From Rhodanobacter glycinis (GTDB lineage Bacteria; Pseudomonadota; Gammaproteobacteria; Xanthomonadales; Rhodanobacteraceae), in assembly GCF_006438785.1 (NCBI RefSeq), contig NZ_RCZB01000004.1, forward strand, positions 315,810-379,809: a DNA stretch of 64,000 bases, given 5' to 3'. Every line of letters begins with the position of its first letter. Within the stretch, counting starts at the first letter, position 1. The position numbers and the translations under genes were made by a program. The notes under the pieces are model-generated. The model made no database searches and was not told where the DNA came from. It worked only from the letters and a program-made list of their open reading frames with translations. Below are positions 54,693 to 64,000 of the stretch, piece by piece.

Positions 54693-55507
54693 CAGCGATC
54701 GATGCCGTGGTGGCTCAGGATGTGTGCCGCGCGCGCTACCGATTCCGGATTCTTGACCATTTCGTAATAGCGCATGCGCTTGTAGATCGCGTAGCTGGCG
54801 GCGGTATGCGCAATCATGAAACCGCGCCAGCCGTCCATGAACGCCAGCCGGAACAGGTAATCCTTGAGGAAGGCCAGCGCGAACACGAATGGCGCCTGCC
54901 ACATCCGCACCGGCTTGCCCTTGTCCAGCCAGTCGCGGCATTTCAGCTCGGCATAGCGCAATACCTTCAACTGCTTGTGCGCCAGCGTGGGATTGTTGGT
55001 GTGGTTGAACGGCGCGCCCAGCGTCGGCGCGGTGCCGTCGAAGTGCAGCGATTCGTGCACCCGTGCATCGCTCCACCTCGCGCGGCCGCGGTGATACAGC
55101 CGAGCCATCTGCTCGCCGACGGCGGGGCGATACCAGCGCATCGGCGCGCCCATGTAGATCGTGCTGCGGCGCAAGTAGGCAGCCGGCGTGTTGCTGGCCA
55201 TCAAGGCCGGCAACCGTTGCTGCAATTCCGTGGCGAGCTCCGGGGTGAGATATTCGTCCGCATCCAGCACCAGGATCCAGTCATGGCTGCACTGGGTGGT
55301 GGCGAAGTTGCGCTGCGGGCCGAAGCCGAGCCATGTTTGCCGCATCACCCGGGCGCCATGCGCCTGCGCGATTGCCACGGTGTCGTCATCGCTGCCGCTG
55401 TCGATCACCAGCTTCTCGGCCGCGAATGGCACGCTGTCGAGGCAGCGCGCGATGTTGTCGGCCTCGTTGTGGGTGATGACGGCGAGGGTCAGCGGGAGCG
55501 TGGGCAT
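54692..55507 (-). CDS. WaaE/KdtX-like family 2 glycosyltransferase
   Basis: The 271-residue enzyme has LTLAVITHNEADNIARCLDS, AAEKLVIDSGSDDDTVAIAQ and DWILVLDADEYLTPELATEL with the DxD metal site. The C-terminal block YAELKCRDWLDKGKPVRMWQ followed by FVFALAFLKDYLFRLAFMDGW is typical of WaaE lipopolysaccharide core beta-1,4-glucosyltransferases. ATG 55507 faces a divergent glycosyltransferase gene across 83 nt. Confidence 0.88.
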   Translation of the reverse strand: MPTLPLTLAVITHNEADNIARCLDSVPFAAEKLVIDSGSDDDTVAIAQAHGARVMRQTWLGFGPQRNFATTQCSHDWILVLDADEYLTPELATELQQRLPALMASNTPAAYLRRSTIYMGAPMRWYRPAVGEQMARLYHRGRARWSDARVHESLHFDGTAPTLGAPFNHTNNPTLAHKQLKVLRYAELKCRDWLDKGKPVRMWQAPFVFALAFLKDYLFRLAFMDGWRGFMIAHTAASYAIYKRMRYYEMVKNPESVARAAHILSHHGIDR

Positions 55508-55590
55508 GCGCGGATTCTAGCCGAAGCCTCCCCACGTCCGCGGTCGCGCGTAGCCAAGGTCGCCGTGGTTTCGCCGCGTGGGTATGATGC

Positions 55591-56685
55591 ATGCAGGGCT
55601 CTCGCCAGCGGAGCTTCAACATCTTGATGGCAAATACTGCTGGCATCCGGCAAAGGTCGGGGGAGTTGATCGTGCGCACAGGCAACGACATTGGCAGCGA
55701 GGCTGTCCTCGAACGGCCGCCGCCGACAACCGTGTGTCGCACCACGGTCGGCGAAAAACGTGCGGCCAAAGCCCACACCACTGCCTTCGCGGTCGTCATC
55801 ACCAGCTACAACTATCGAGATTTCGTGGTCGAGGCGGTGGAGAGCGCGCTGGCGCAGAGTCGTCGGCCGGCCCAGGTCATCGTGGTCGACGACGGTTCCA
55901 CTGACGGCTCGGATCGCTTGCTGCATGAGCGTTACGGCGGGGACGAGCGGATTACTCTGATCACCGGCGTCAATGGCGGTCAGCTCAGCGCGTTCCAGCG
56001 AGGGGTGAACGCGGCTGATGCGGAGGTGATCTGCTTCCTTGATTCCGACGACCGCTGGGAGCCGGAGTACCTGGCGCAACTTGGCGCGCTGTATGACGCG
56101 CGGGCGGATGTCGACTTCGTGTTTTCCGACCTGCAGTTGTTCGATCAGCAGGATCGGGTGATGCGTTTTCATCACAATGCGGTCGATCTCGGCTACACCG
56201 CGATCAGCACCTACGTGCTGACCCAATGGTATGGCGCACCTACTTCCGCGTTGTCGATGCGTGCGGCGTGGGCGCAACAGGCGCTGGACCTGCCCGAATC
56301 GTTCCAGCGTATCTGGCGGCTGTCAGCCGACAATTGCCTGGTTTTCGGCTGCAGCGTGCTCGGTGCGCACAAATACTATCTGCCGACCGGCTGCGTCGGC
56401 TATCGCATCCATGGCAAGAACGGCTGGTGGTCAAACCAGTCGGCGAAGATCGAATACACCAACAAGATGATGTCCAGCGCGTTGATCCGACATTACGCCC
56501 AACGGATCGGACTGGGACCGGAGTGCATCGAATTCAGCAAATTGGAATTTATGACCAAACCGCGTCCGCCGTGGAGGGAAACCAAGCGTTACGTGCGACT
56601 GGTGATGATGCGGAAAGTGTCGCCATGGCGGAACTGGGAGCGCGCGCTGACCGTTTTCCGCCGCGGCTGGAAACTGCGTGGATGA
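55591..56685 (+). CDS. Family 2 glycosyltransferase
   Basis: About 364 residues. The GT-A core starts at residue ~66 (AFAVVITSYNYRDFVVEAVE) with VIVVDDGSTDGSDRLLHERY and VICFLDSDDRWEPEYLAQLG. The first 60 residues have no family counterpart. A TATGAT at 55583-55588 would place the transcription start past ATG 55591, so ATG 55627 (MANTAGIRQ) or later may be the real start. The stop overlaps the next ATG (ATGA). Confidence 0.85.
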   Translation: MQGSRQRSFNILMANTAGIRQRSGELIVRTGNDIGSEAVLERPPPTTVCRTTVGEKRAAKAHTTAFAVVITSYNYRDFVVEAVESALAQSRRPAQVIVVDDGSTDGSDRLLHERYGGDERITLITGVNGGQLSAFQRGVNAADAEVICFLDSDDRWEPEYLAQLGALYDARADVDFVFSDLQLFDQQDRVMRFHHNAVDLGYTAISTYVLTQWYGAPTSALSMRAAWAQQALDLPESFQRIWRLSADNCLVFGCSVLGAHKYYLPTGCVGYRIHGKNGWWSNQSAKIEYTNKMMSSALIRHYAQRIGLGPECIEFSKLEFMTKPRPPWRETKRYVRLVMMRKVSPWRNWERALTVFRRGWKLRG

Positions 56686-57569
56686 GTTCCGGCGTGCCTG
56701 ACCCGGCATTGGCGATACGCATCAGCGTTGCCGTGATCACCTACAACTGGCCCGAGGCGCTGGAGCGCGTGCTCGCGGCGCTGGCGGCGCAGAGCGAGCT
56801 GCCGCACGAGGTGATCGTCACTGACGATGGCTCCGGTGCGGCCACACGCGAGCTGCTTGAGCGTATCGCGCCCGACTATCCGGTGCGTCTGGTGCATCTA
56901 TGGCAGCCGGACGATGGTGCGCGCATGAGCCGGGCGCGCAATCGCGCGATCGCCGCCGCGCAAGGCGATTACGTCATCCTGCTCGATGGCGACATGGTGG
57001 CCGAACGGCATTTCATCGCCGACCATCGCGCCTTTGCGCGCCGCGGCTGTTTCGTGCAGGGTTCACGCGTGCTGACCGATGCCAGGCTGACCCGTCACAT
57101 GCTGGAACAGGCGGCGTTCGTGCCGGGTTTTTTCAGCCGCGGCATCGAGCGCCGCCGGCATACGCTGCGCATGCCGTTGCTGGCGAATCTCTACGCCAGG
57201 CCGCACGTCCGCCGCCGTGGCATCAAGAGTTGCAACATGGCGTTCTGGCGCGACGACCTGCTACGCGTCAATGGTTTCAATGAGGCGATGACCGGCTGGG
57301 GCCGCGAGGATACCGAGCTGGCGGCGCGGGCGTTTCATGCGGGCCTGCTGCGGCGCGACCTGCGCTTCAGCGCGCTGGCGACGCATCTCTACCATCGCAC
57401 CCGCAAGCACGTCGTCGACAATCCGAACGACCGGATCGTCGAGGATACGCGGGCACGCCAGTTGATCCGCTGCGAGCTTGGCCTCGACCAGCATCTGCCC
57501 GAATTCGCGGCAGCCCCGGCCGATTTGCGCTTCGCCGCGCCCGAACCGCGCCCGCCTTACAGCAACTGA
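56682..57569 (+). CDS. Family 2 glycosyltransferase (GT27/chondroitin-synthase-like C-terminus)
   Basis: The 295-residue enzyme has RISVAVITYNWPEALERVLA, EVIVTDDGSGAATRELLERI and YVILLDGDMVAERHFIADHR. The late block NMAFWRDDLLRVNGFNEAMT and GWGREDTELAARAF is the galactosyl-/N-acetylgalactosaminyltransferase C-terminal motif. ATG 56682 overlaps the previous stop. Its end overlaps the convergent gene by 13 nt. Confidence 0.87.
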   Translation: MSSGVPDPALAIRISVAVITYNWPEALERVLAALAAQSELPHEVIVTDDGSGAATRELLERIAPDYPVRLVHLWQPDDGARMSRARNRAIAAAQGDYVILLDGDMVAERHFIADHRAFARRGCFVQGSRVLTDARLTRHMLEQAAFVPGFFSRGIERRRHTLRMPLLANLYARPHVRRRGIKSCNMAFWRDDLLRVNGFNEAMTGWGREDTELAARAFHAGLLRRDLRFSALATHLYHRTRKHVVDNPNDRIVEDTRARQLIRCELGLDQHLPEFAAAPADLRFAAPEPRPPYSN

Positions 57570-58558
57570 CGCAATGCTGCGTCCAGCCGGCTGGCGAAGG
57601 CCGCTTCGTTGGATACAAACCATGCCCGCGCCTGTTCGCCCAGCAAGGTGCGTTCGTTTTCGGGCATCGTCATCAGGCGCTCGATGGTCGCTTCGAGCGC
57701 GGCATCGTCGAAACGATACCGGGTAGCCAGATTGAACGGGCCGGTCTCGCTGGCCTTGACCAGCATGCCGCGCGTCGGGCTGACCAGCTCATTCATCGGT
57801 GGCGCATCGCAGGTGACCACGACGGCCTTGCAGCTCATTCCCTCGGCCAGGTAATGGCCCCAGCCTTCGGTTTCGGACAGGCACAAATGGAACACATGCG
57901 AATTCTGCAGCCGCCGGATTTCGCGGATATCGTTCAGATAGCCCACCCGGTGCTCGATATTGCCGGGGATCGGTTCGGCCAGGGAAGTTGCGGTACGGGG
58001 CGACTGCAGCACCACCAGCTTCGGCCACTCCGGATGGCGCCGCCACAGCGCAAGCAGCCGCTGCGTTCCCTTCATCTTGCTGGCGCCGGCCAGGTGCAGG
58101 AAGGCCGGCTGGCGCGGGATGTCCTGATCGAGACAATCGGTGCCGCGAAAACCGATATACAGTGCGCGGCAACCGTGTGCCCTGAACACTTCGCCGGCGT
58201 ACTGCGTCTTGCACAGGATCGCGTCGAAGCGCTTCAGGTATTGCTGGCTGCGCGGTGACAGCCACTCCGGATTGGGCACCAGCAAGTTCAGCCGGGCCAG
58301 CCCGAACCAGGCGGGACGCACGTGTTCCAGCGCGATGTTCGCGTCGTACAGCGTGGCCCGGCGATTGCCGCGCCGCAGCCGCAGCCACCACATGCGCAAT
58401 CGCAACAGGTGGCCTTTCCAGCGGCCATCCTGCCGATGTGGACCGAGCCGGGTCACATGCACCTCGTGGCCAAGCACGACCAGCGCATTGGACAGCAGCC
58501 GGATGTCATGGGTGAGTCCGCGTTGGTTGTCCCACGCGAGGAGGTTGATACGAGCCAT
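57557..58558 (-). CDS. Glycosyltransferase, GT4-like
   Basis: The 333-residue protein begins INLLAWDNQRGLTHDIRLLS. Its second half has AFLHLAGASKMKGTQRLLAL, HRVGYLNDIREIRRLQNSHV and LCLSETEGWGHYLAEGMSCK, the donor-binding part of GT-B enzymes. Similar proteins are found in lipopolysaccharide clusters of this group. It is 12 nt downstream of the O-antigen ligase gene. The donor is unknown. Confidence 0.8.
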   Translation of the reverse strand: MARINLLAWDNQRGLTHDIRLLSNALVVLGHEVHVTRLGPHRQDGRWKGHLLRLRMWWLRLRRGNRRATLYDANIALEHVRPAWFGLARLNLLVPNPEWLSPRSQQYLKRFDAILCKTQYAGEVFRAHGCRALYIGFRGTDCLDQDIPRQPAFLHLAGASKMKGTQRLLALWRRHPEWPKLVVLQSPRTATSLAEPIPGNIEHRVGYLNDIREIRRLQNSHVFHLCLSETEGWGHYLAEGMSCKAVVVTCDAPPMNELVSPTRGMLVKASETGPFNLATRYRFDDAALEATIERLMTMPENERTLLGEQARAWFVSNEAAFASRLDAALRQLL

Positions 58559-58570
58559 GGCAGATCGACG

Positions 58571-59839
58571 TCAGCGAGTTGAGGCGTTGTGCAGCTGACG
58601 ACCGATACTTACGGCCAGGCCCAGCACGAGAAAGAGATAGAGCGATTGTGGCATGGCTCGATAAAACACATTGTCGCTGAACGCGCATAGACCGTACATG
58701 CTGATCACCATCAAACCGGCGATCGCGGCCGTCGCCACCGGTTCGCTGGCGTGGTTGAGGTGACGTGCGAAAAAGTACGTCGGCGCAGCGAAGAACAGCA
58801 GCAGCACGAACAGGGCCGGCAGCCCACCGGCGGCCAATGATTCGAGGTATTCGCTGTGCGGATGCACGTAGCTGGCGATCGCCGGACTGGCGTGGCCGGC
58901 GGCGACCTGGGCGCGCGCATAGACGCCGAACTGATCCAGACCGATGCCGGCCAGCGGATGCTCGACAAAGGCATTCCATGCCGTGTGCCACATTTCCAGC
59001 CGCTCACGCACGGCGCCGGTTGCGTCATTCGGGCCGTAGGTGGCGATCTCGTGGGATACATCGGTCAGTCGATCGACCATTTCCCGGTGCAAGGTGGTGG
59101 TGATCGCCAGCATGCCGACGACGGTGATGGCGAACAGCAAAAGCATGCGGCGCCACTGACGGGAGCGCACGGCGTACCACAGCATCAGGCCCAGATAGAC
59201 CGGGGCGAATGCCAGCAGCGGCCCGCGGCTCTGGGTCAGCACCGCACCATACAAGCCGATCACCACCGCCGCAACGTGCAACCATCGGTCGCTGCGGGCG
59301 GTGTCCGCGCGCAGCGCCTGCAGCATCGACAGCAACACCAGCACCAGTAGATACATCGCGAATTCGACCGCGGCCCAGTCGCCGCCATTGAGCCCGTAGG
59401 GACGATCGACACCCTGCACGTAGCGCTGGAACAGACTGGTTGCGCCAAGCACGATCGTGGTCAGGCTGAACCCGGTCGCGATGGCGCGCTGCTTCAGCGG
59501 CAGGCTGGATACCGCGGCGATCGCCAGAAACAGCAGGGTCTGCACGGGCAGGTCGAGCGTGGAAACATCGAGCCGGTGACCCAGGAAGTTGCCGAGGTCG
59601 TACACCAACCGCAACACGCATGCCGCCGCCACCGACCAGGCCAGGCGATAGCTGAGCCTGGATTCCGCCCGGGTGACCAGTATCACGATGCCAATCACGA
59701 ACAGCACCGCCATCGGCGCAGCCTTGAGCCGGGAGGACACCGCAAAACACAGCGGCATGATCGCCAGCAGCAGCGAAACAACCCAGACTTGCCATGAAAC
59801 CGGATGTGCGCGCACGTCATGTACCTGTCGAGCTGGCAT
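58571..59839 (-). CDS. waaL: O-antigen ligase (WaaL-type)
   Basis: A 422-residue protein with about 12 hydrophobic segments. The large periplasmic loop holds LTQSRGPLLAFAPVYLGL and HPLAGIGLDQFGVYARAQVA, then SYVHPHSEYLESLAAGG, the conserved His motif of WaaL/O-antigen ligases (PF04932). It joins O-polysaccharide to lipid A-core at the periplasmic face. ATG 59839 and neighbours are consistent with a core/ligase cluster. It is distinct from the Wzy candidate at 28.7 kb. Confidence 0.88.
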   Translation of the reverse strand: MPARQVHDVRAHPVSWQVWVVSLLLAIMPLCFAVSSRLKAAPMAVLFVIGIVILVTRAESRLSYRLAWSVAAACVLRLVYDLGNFLGHRLDVSTLDLPVQTLLFLAIAAVSSLPLKQRAIATGFSLTTIVLGATSLFQRYVQGVDRPYGLNGGDWAAVEFAMYLLVLVLLSMLQALRADTARSDRWLHVAAVVIGLYGAVLTQSRGPLLAFAPVYLGLMLWYAVRSRQWRRMLLLFAITVVGMLAITTTLHREMVDRLTDVSHEIATYGPNDATGAVRERLEMWHTAWNAFVEHPLAGIGLDQFGVYARAQVAAGHASPAIASYVHPHSEYLESLAAGGLPALFVLLLFFAAPTYFFARHLNHASEPVATAAIAGLMVISMYGLCAFSDNVFYRAMPQSLYLFLVLGLAVSIGRQLHNASTR

Positions 59840-59973
59840 GGAATCCCTTCTTGAATGCTACCGGGCCATCATGGTCGACATGGCTTGCGTGCGGCGCAAT
59901 TGTAACGTGGACGTTCATTTCGTTCGCATATTGGCGGTGTGAATATAAGCCTTCCGCGTTCGCCGCAACTGGA

Positions 59974-61695
59974 CTATAAGGCGTCGTCGGCCGTTTCGTC
60001 CGCGTTGCCGTCGGGGACACACCCGGGCACCACGGCATCGGCCTTGAACATCCACCACTCCCGGCGATTGGCGTGACCGACATAGGTCGCGTGATGTCGA
60101 TCCACGCAGCGGCCCATCGCTTCGTCGAGGCTGAAGATCCAGCGCTGCGCCGGGGCCTGCTGCTGCCACGCGACGGCATCGGCATATTGCTGCGGCCATG
60201 GCTTGAGGAAGCCGAACTCGGCGACCGGTCCCTGCGCCATCAGCAGGTTCTGCTCCTTCCAGGCAAGCAGGCCGATCGTCGCGTCCGGCCCGGCGACGGC
60301 GCGTGCCTGCAGCATCACGTCGCGCGCCGAGCGATCGCCGTTGAGCATCGGATAGCCCCACAGGCCATACAGACCCCACAGCACGCTGGCGAATAGCAGC
60401 CAGCCGAGCGGTGCGCGACGTACCCGGGTCAACGCGATGACGATGAGGCCGGCCACGCCGATGCTCAGCAGTATCCACCAGATCTGCGGGTCCAGGCTTT
60501 GCTCGATGCGGATGGCCCAGGCCGGATGCCGATGCAGCGCCAGCGCGGCAGTGACGGTCAGCGTGCCAGCCAGCAGCAAGGTCAACGCAAACACCGCGAT
60601 GCGTACGCCGCGCCGACGCAGCAGACCGGGCAGCAGCGGCGCCAGTGCCAGCGCGGCCATCGGCAGTGCCGGCAGGATGTAGACGTCGCGCTTGCCCGGG
60701 CTGAACGAGAAGAACAGCAACACCAGCACGATCCAGCCCAGCGGCAGCAGGAACCGCGCGTCATGTCTTTTCAGGCGGCGCCACCATGCCGGCAGGACCC
60801 ATGGCAACAGCAGCGACAAAGGCAGCCAGTCGACCACGATGATGCCGAGGAAGTAGAACGGCGAGTGGATGTGTCCGGTCGGTGTGGCATAGCGGTGCAC
60901 GGTCTGCCCGAACAGGATGTTCTGCACGTATTCGGCGTGCTGCGGGTCACCGTCGGCATGGGCGACCAGCAGCATCGGCAGCAGCCAGCCCAGGATCGGC
61001 ACGAAGAACAGCGCCAGTCCGCCGGCCCAGCGCCAGCCGCCGCTGGGCAGCGCCAGCTGGCGCCAGTGGCCACGGCGCGCCACGAAGTAAGGCACCAGCA
61101 TCAGCAGCGCCAGCACGCCGACGCCCTTGGTCGCCACGCCGACGCCGGCAAAGAAGCAACCCGCGGCGAACCAGCGCCACGACGGGCCCTGCAGCAGATG
61201 GCGCAGCAGGCCGTAGTTGGCCAGCGTGATCCAGCCCAGCAGCAACGGATCGATCTGCGCGTTGCGCATTTGGTAGGTGAAATGGATGGTCAGCAGCAGA
61301 GTGGCCGCGGCCAGCAGCGCGCTGCGGTGGTTCCACAACCGGCGCGCCAGGTCGTAGACCAGTGCCAGTGCGGTCAGCGCCGCGGCCAGCGAGGGCAGCA
61401 GGAACGCCACTCGCCAGCTGCCAGTGACCAGGTAAGCCAGCGCCTGCAGCCACATGAACACCGGCGGTTTGTCCGGGTACAACTCGTGGCCGCGATGCGG
61501 GAACAACCACTGGCCGTGTTCGACCATCCATCGCGCGACCAGGGCGAAGCGCGGTTCATCGGACGGCCACGGATCGCGCAGGCCGATGCCGAGCCCGAGC
61601 AGCAGCAAGGCAAACACGCCAAACAGGAGCAGTTCCGCGCGGGCGCTGCGCAGCCACAACGGGCGCGCGTGGGAAAGTGGTGCGCAGGGCTTCAC
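59974..61695 (-). CDS. ArnT-like membrane glycosyltransferase
   Basis: About 573 residues with around 12 hydrophobic segments. WPSDEPRFALVARWMVEHGQ, HELYPDKPPVFMWLQAL and FSFSPGKRDVYILPALPMAA are ArnT/GT83 blocks that transfer a sugar from undecaprenyl phosphate to lipid A or a similar acceptor. The start is GTG 61695 (VKPCAPL) with GGAAG upstream. Together with the one at 51849 there are two members in this locus. Specificity is unknown. Confidence 0.85.
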   Translation of the reverse strand: MKPCAPLSHARPLWLRSARAELLLFGVFALLLLGLGIGLRDPWPSDEPRFALVARWMVEHGQWLFPHRGHELYPDKPPVFMWLQALAYLVTGSWRVAFLLPSLAAALTALALVYDLARRLWNHRSALLAAATLLLTIHFTYQMRNAQIDPLLLGWITLANYGLLRHLLQGPSWRWFAAGCFFAGVGVATKGVGVLALLMLVPYFVARRGHWRQLALPSGGWRWAGGLALFFVPILGWLLPMLLVAHADGDPQHAEYVQNILFGQTVHRYATPTGHIHSPFYFLGIIVVDWLPLSLLLPWVLPAWWRRLKRHDARFLLPLGWIVLVLLFFSFSPGKRDVYILPALPMAALALAPLLPGLLRRRGVRIAVFALTLLLAGTLTVTAALALHRHPAWAIRIEQSLDPQIWWILLSIGVAGLIVIALTRVRRAPLGWLLFASVLWGLYGLWGYPMLNGDRSARDVMLQARAVAGPDATIGLLAWKEQNLLMAQGPVAEFGFLKPWPQQYADAVAWQQQAPAQRWIFSLDEAMGRCVDRHHATYVGHANRREWWMFKADAVVPGCVPDGNADETADDAL

Positions 61696-61804
61696 GGTCA
61701 GGGGACTTCCGTCAGCGGTGGTCGATGAGGTCAAGCATAGCCCGACGGGTGAGCGTGGTCCGCGCGTCGGCGCCGCGAACCGGGTGCCGCGTGCGATGGA
61801 CAGA

Positions 61805-63136
61805 TCACGTTTGCTTCTGCACCACCGCGTAGTACATGCCGTCAAGGTCGCCGTCGCCGGGCAGGATCTGCCAGCCGATCGCGGCAGCCTGTCCGACCGG
61901 CAGCGTGAAGGCCACGGCGTGCGCGTCGGCATGCGCCGCGAGCAGCTCCGCAACGATGGCTTCATTCTCCGCGCGCAGCACCGAGCAGGTGATGTAGACC
62001 AGTCGCCCGCCCGGTGCCAGCAGCGGCCACAGCGCGGACAGGATGCGTCGTTGCTGCTGCTGCATGGTGGCAATGTCGCTTTCGCGCCGGTGCAGTCGCA
62101 CATCAGGCCGTCGGCGCAGCACGCCTGTGGCCGAGCAGGGCGCGTCGATCAGGATGCGGTCGAACGATTGTCCCTTCCACCAGCCGGCCGGCGCGCCGGC
62201 GTCGCCGATCACCAGCTTGGCGTTCAGTCGCAAGCGCATCAGGTTCTGCCGGATGCGTTCGGCACGCGGGGCATCCACCTCGAGTGCAGTCAGGTCGATG
62301 TCGGCGCGTTCAAGCAGGTGACAGGCCTTGCCGCCGGGCGCGGCGCAGGCATCGAGCACGCGCAGGCCATCGTGGAGATCGGCCAGATCGGCGGCCACCT
62401 GCGCGGAGCCATCCTGCACGGCGAACCAGCCGTCTTCGAAGCCGGGCATGCGGGTGATGTCGTTGCTGTGCGGCAGCACCAGGGCGTCGCGCAGCCACGG
62501 ATGCGCCGTCGCCGCATAGCCGGCGGCCTGCAGTTGTTCGGTCAACGCCGCACGTTCGCTGCGCTGGCGATTGACGCGCAGCATCAACGGCGGCTCGTGA
62601 TTGTCGGCGGCCATCACCCCCTCGGCTTGTGCCGGCCAGTCGCGCTGCAGCGCCGCGGCCAGCCATGCCGGATGCGCATGGCGGGTCTGCGGCTTGGCAT
62701 CGAGTTGAGCGGTCAGGGTCTCGCGTTCGCGCTGCCAGCGGCGCAGCACGGCATTGACCAGCCCGGCCAGCTGCGGTCGCTGCAAAGCGCGTACCGCCTC
62801 GACCGTGGCGGCCACGGCCGCGTAGTCCTGCAGCTCGAGAATTTCCAGTTGCACCAGCCCCAGCACCAGCAATGCATGGATCGCTGGATCCTTGTGCCGC
62901 AGGGATTTCTCCAGCAACCCGTCGATGGCGGCATCGAAGCGAAGCCACCAGCGCGCACCCTCGCTGAGCAGGGCCATCAGCAAGGCGCGGTCGCGCGGAT
63001 CGGACAGGCGCGGCGCGTAACGCTCCATCACATCGCGCAGCGAGGCGCCTCGCAGGGCGATTTCGGCGAGTCCCTTGGCGGCGAGTGCGCGGGCATCGGC
63101 TTTCGTCGGACCGGACTTCATTGGAGCGGCCTTCAT
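61805..63136 (-). CDS. rsmB: 16S rRNA m5C967 methyltransferase RsmB
   Basis: The 443-residue protein has the NusB-like N-terminal RNA-binding domain ([20 protein letters not shown]) and the methyltransferase domain. The SAM site is [17 protein letters not shown] and the catalytic cysteines are in [10 protein letters not shown] and YITCSV. The start overlaps the fmt stop (ATGA, 63133-63136). The order fmt-rsmB is widely conserved in gammaproteobacteria. Confidence 0.97.
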   Translation of the reverse strand: MKAAPMKSGPTKADARALAAKGLAEIALRGASLRDVMERYAPRLSDPRDRALLMALLSEGARWWLRFDAAIDGLLEKSLRHKDPAIHALLVLGLVQLEILELQDYAAVAATVEAVRALQRPQLAGLVNAVLRRWQRERETLTAQLDAKPQTRHAHPAWLAAALQRDWPAQAEGVMAADNHEPPLMLRVNRQRSERAALTEQLQAAGYAATAHPWLRDALVLPHSNDITRMPGFEDGWFAVQDGSAQVAADLADLHDGLRVLDACAAPGGKACHLLERADIDLTALEVDAPRAERIRQNLMRLRLNAKLVIGDAGAPAGWWKGQSFDRILIDAPCSATGVLRRRPDVRLHRRESDIATMQQQQRRILSALWPLLAPGGRLVYITCSVLRAENEAIVAELLAAHADAHAVAFTLPVGQAAAIGWQILPGDGDLDGMYYAVVQKQT

Positions 63137-64000
63137 CGAAGCTGGCGCAGCTCGGGCCGGGCGTTGAGGTAATCGACCGCACCGATGCGCTTGCCGCCGG
63201 CCCGCTGCAAGGCAGTAACGCGCAGTGCGCCGTCGCCACAGGCCAGGTCGATGCCATCGCGGCCGGTGGCCAGCACGCTGCCGGGTGCAGCGCGGTGATC
63301 AATCGCGATGGCGTGCGCCGCCCAGATCCGCAAGAGTTCGCCGGCGATCTCGCCTTCGGCCACCGGCCACGGGTCGAACGCACGCACCTGGCGTTCCAGT
63401 TCTGACGCGGGGCGGCTGAAATCGAGCTTCGCCTCGGCCTTGTCCAGCTTGTGCGCGTAAGTAACGCCATCTTCCGGCTGAGGCGTGGCGGCGAGCTGCT
63501 CGCCGGACAGCGTGCGGCGCAGGCCCTCGGTCAGCACCTCGGCGCCCAGTGCGGCAAGGCGATCGTGCAGTGAGCCGCCGGTGTCTTCGCGGGCAATCGG
63601 CGTGCGCCGCTGCAGTAGTACCGGACCGGTGTCCAGGCCCGCTTCCATCTGCATCAGGTCGACACCGCTCTCACTGTCGCCTGCGAAAATGGCCCGCTGG
63701 ATCGGCGCCGCGCCGCGCCAGCGCGGCAGCAGACTGGCGTGCACGTTCCAGCAGCCAAGCCGCGGAACGGCGAGCACCTTGCGCGGCAGGATCAAGCCGT
63801 AGGCAACCACCACCAGCAGGTCCGGCCGGTACGCGGCGAGCGCCTGCTGAGCCTCGGCGGATTTCAGCGATTCGGGTTGCTCGACCGCGATGCCGGCCGC
63901 CAGCGCCGCCTGCTTGACCGGGCTGGGCGTGAGCTTGCGACCGCGACCGGCGGGGCGATCGGGTTGGGTGTAGACGGCCACCACCTCGGCGCCGCTGGTA
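63133..64000 (-). CDS. fmt: Methionyl-tRNA formyltransferase (partial, N-terminus outside window)
   Basis: About 288 C-terminal residues. [56 protein letters not shown] (catalytic [12 protein letters not shown]) and [17 protein letters not shown] are standard Fmt blocks. It formylates initiator Met-tRNA. The frame runs off the edge and lacks the first ~30 residues. Confidence 0.97.
   Translation of the reverse strand, partial: TSGAEVVAVYTQPDRPAGRGRKLTPSPVKQAALAAGIAVEQPESLKSAEAQQALAAYRPDLLVVVAYGLILPRKVLAVPRLGCWNVHASLLPRWRGAAPIQRAIFAGDSESGVDLMQMEAGLDTGPVLLQRRTPIAREDTGGSLHDRLAALGAEVLTEGLRRTLSGEQLAATPQPEDGVTYAHKLDKAEAKLDFSRPASELERQVRAFDPWPVAEGEIAGELLRIWAAHAIAIDHRAAPGSVLATGRDGIDLACGDGALRVTALQRAGGKRIGAVDYLNARPELRQLR

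Overview
The window is high-GC DNA from a gammaproteobacterium, most likely a member of the Lysobacterales (Rhodanobacteraceae-type, such as Rhodanobacter, Dyella or Frateuria). The rpoD product, the fmt-rsmB pair, the lipopolysaccharide genes and the dense operons with ATGA/TGATG overlaps all fit that group. This placement is inference from protein character, without a database search. No rRNA operon, insertion sequence, prophage or CRISPR array is visible.

Layout. 1-2.06 kb: an ECF sigma factor, a ChrR-type anti-sigma factor and a photolyase (cut by the window edge), an arrangement known from singlet-oxygen/light responses. 2.2-16 kb: a catabolic locus, all on the minus strand. It holds a CitE-like lyase, a sodium symporter fused to a kelch-like domain, a LysR regulator, a TonB-dependent receptor, a beta-lactamase-fold hydrolase, a barrel/FGE-like fusion, a GH127 beta-L-arabinofuranosidase and a family III CoA-transferase. 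16.1-18.7 kb: a second ECF sigma factor, its membrane anti-sigma factor and a subtilase lipoprotein, all overlapping. 18.7-22.1 kb: a TorF-like outer membrane protein, then cytochrome b561, a fused monoheme cytochrome-porin (Cyc2-like) and a small cytochrome c, which together could form an electron conduit across the envelope.

22.4-37.5 kb (plus strand): a polysaccharide cluster. It contains genes for a dTDP-3-amino-3,6-dideoxyhexose (FdtA-like isomerase, acyltransferase, FdtB-like aminotransferase), Wzx, Wzy, Wzz, glycosyltransferases, methyltransferases, an amidohydrolase and a B12-type radical SAM enzyme. 37.6-44.2 kb (minus strand): a tailoring operon with a second radical SAM enzyme, a nucleotidyltransferase, two methyltransferases, a flavin-reductase-like protein and a sulfotransferase. 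44.4-47.3 kb (plus strand): an HPr-kinase-like protein and an ABC exporter.

47.4-64 kb: housekeeping and lipopolysaccharide core genes: tRNA-Ile(CAU), an NTF2-fold protein, rpoD, dtd, an LpxL-type acyltransferase, core glycosyltransferases, an O-antigen ligase, two ArnT-like membrane glycosyltransferases, rsmB and a partial fmt.

The main discovery is a shared promoter-like element, CAACC-N16-G(C/T)AC(T/A)(T/C)A. It occurs seven times, always intergenic and always pointing into the next gene. One copy lies in front of the ECF sigma gene at 18.6 kb, one in front of the cytochrome operon, and five in front of the polysaccharide, radical SAM, HPr-kinase-like and ABC exporter units. The -35-like AAC core and the spacing suit an ECF sigma factor. 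The simplest model is one ECF/anti-sigma/subtilase switch that controls itself, an envelope electron conduit and a heavily modified exported glycan (or glycan-linked product) as one regulon. The periplasmic part of the anti-sigma factor resembles the propeptide-like region of the subtilase encoded next to it, which suggests how the switch could work.
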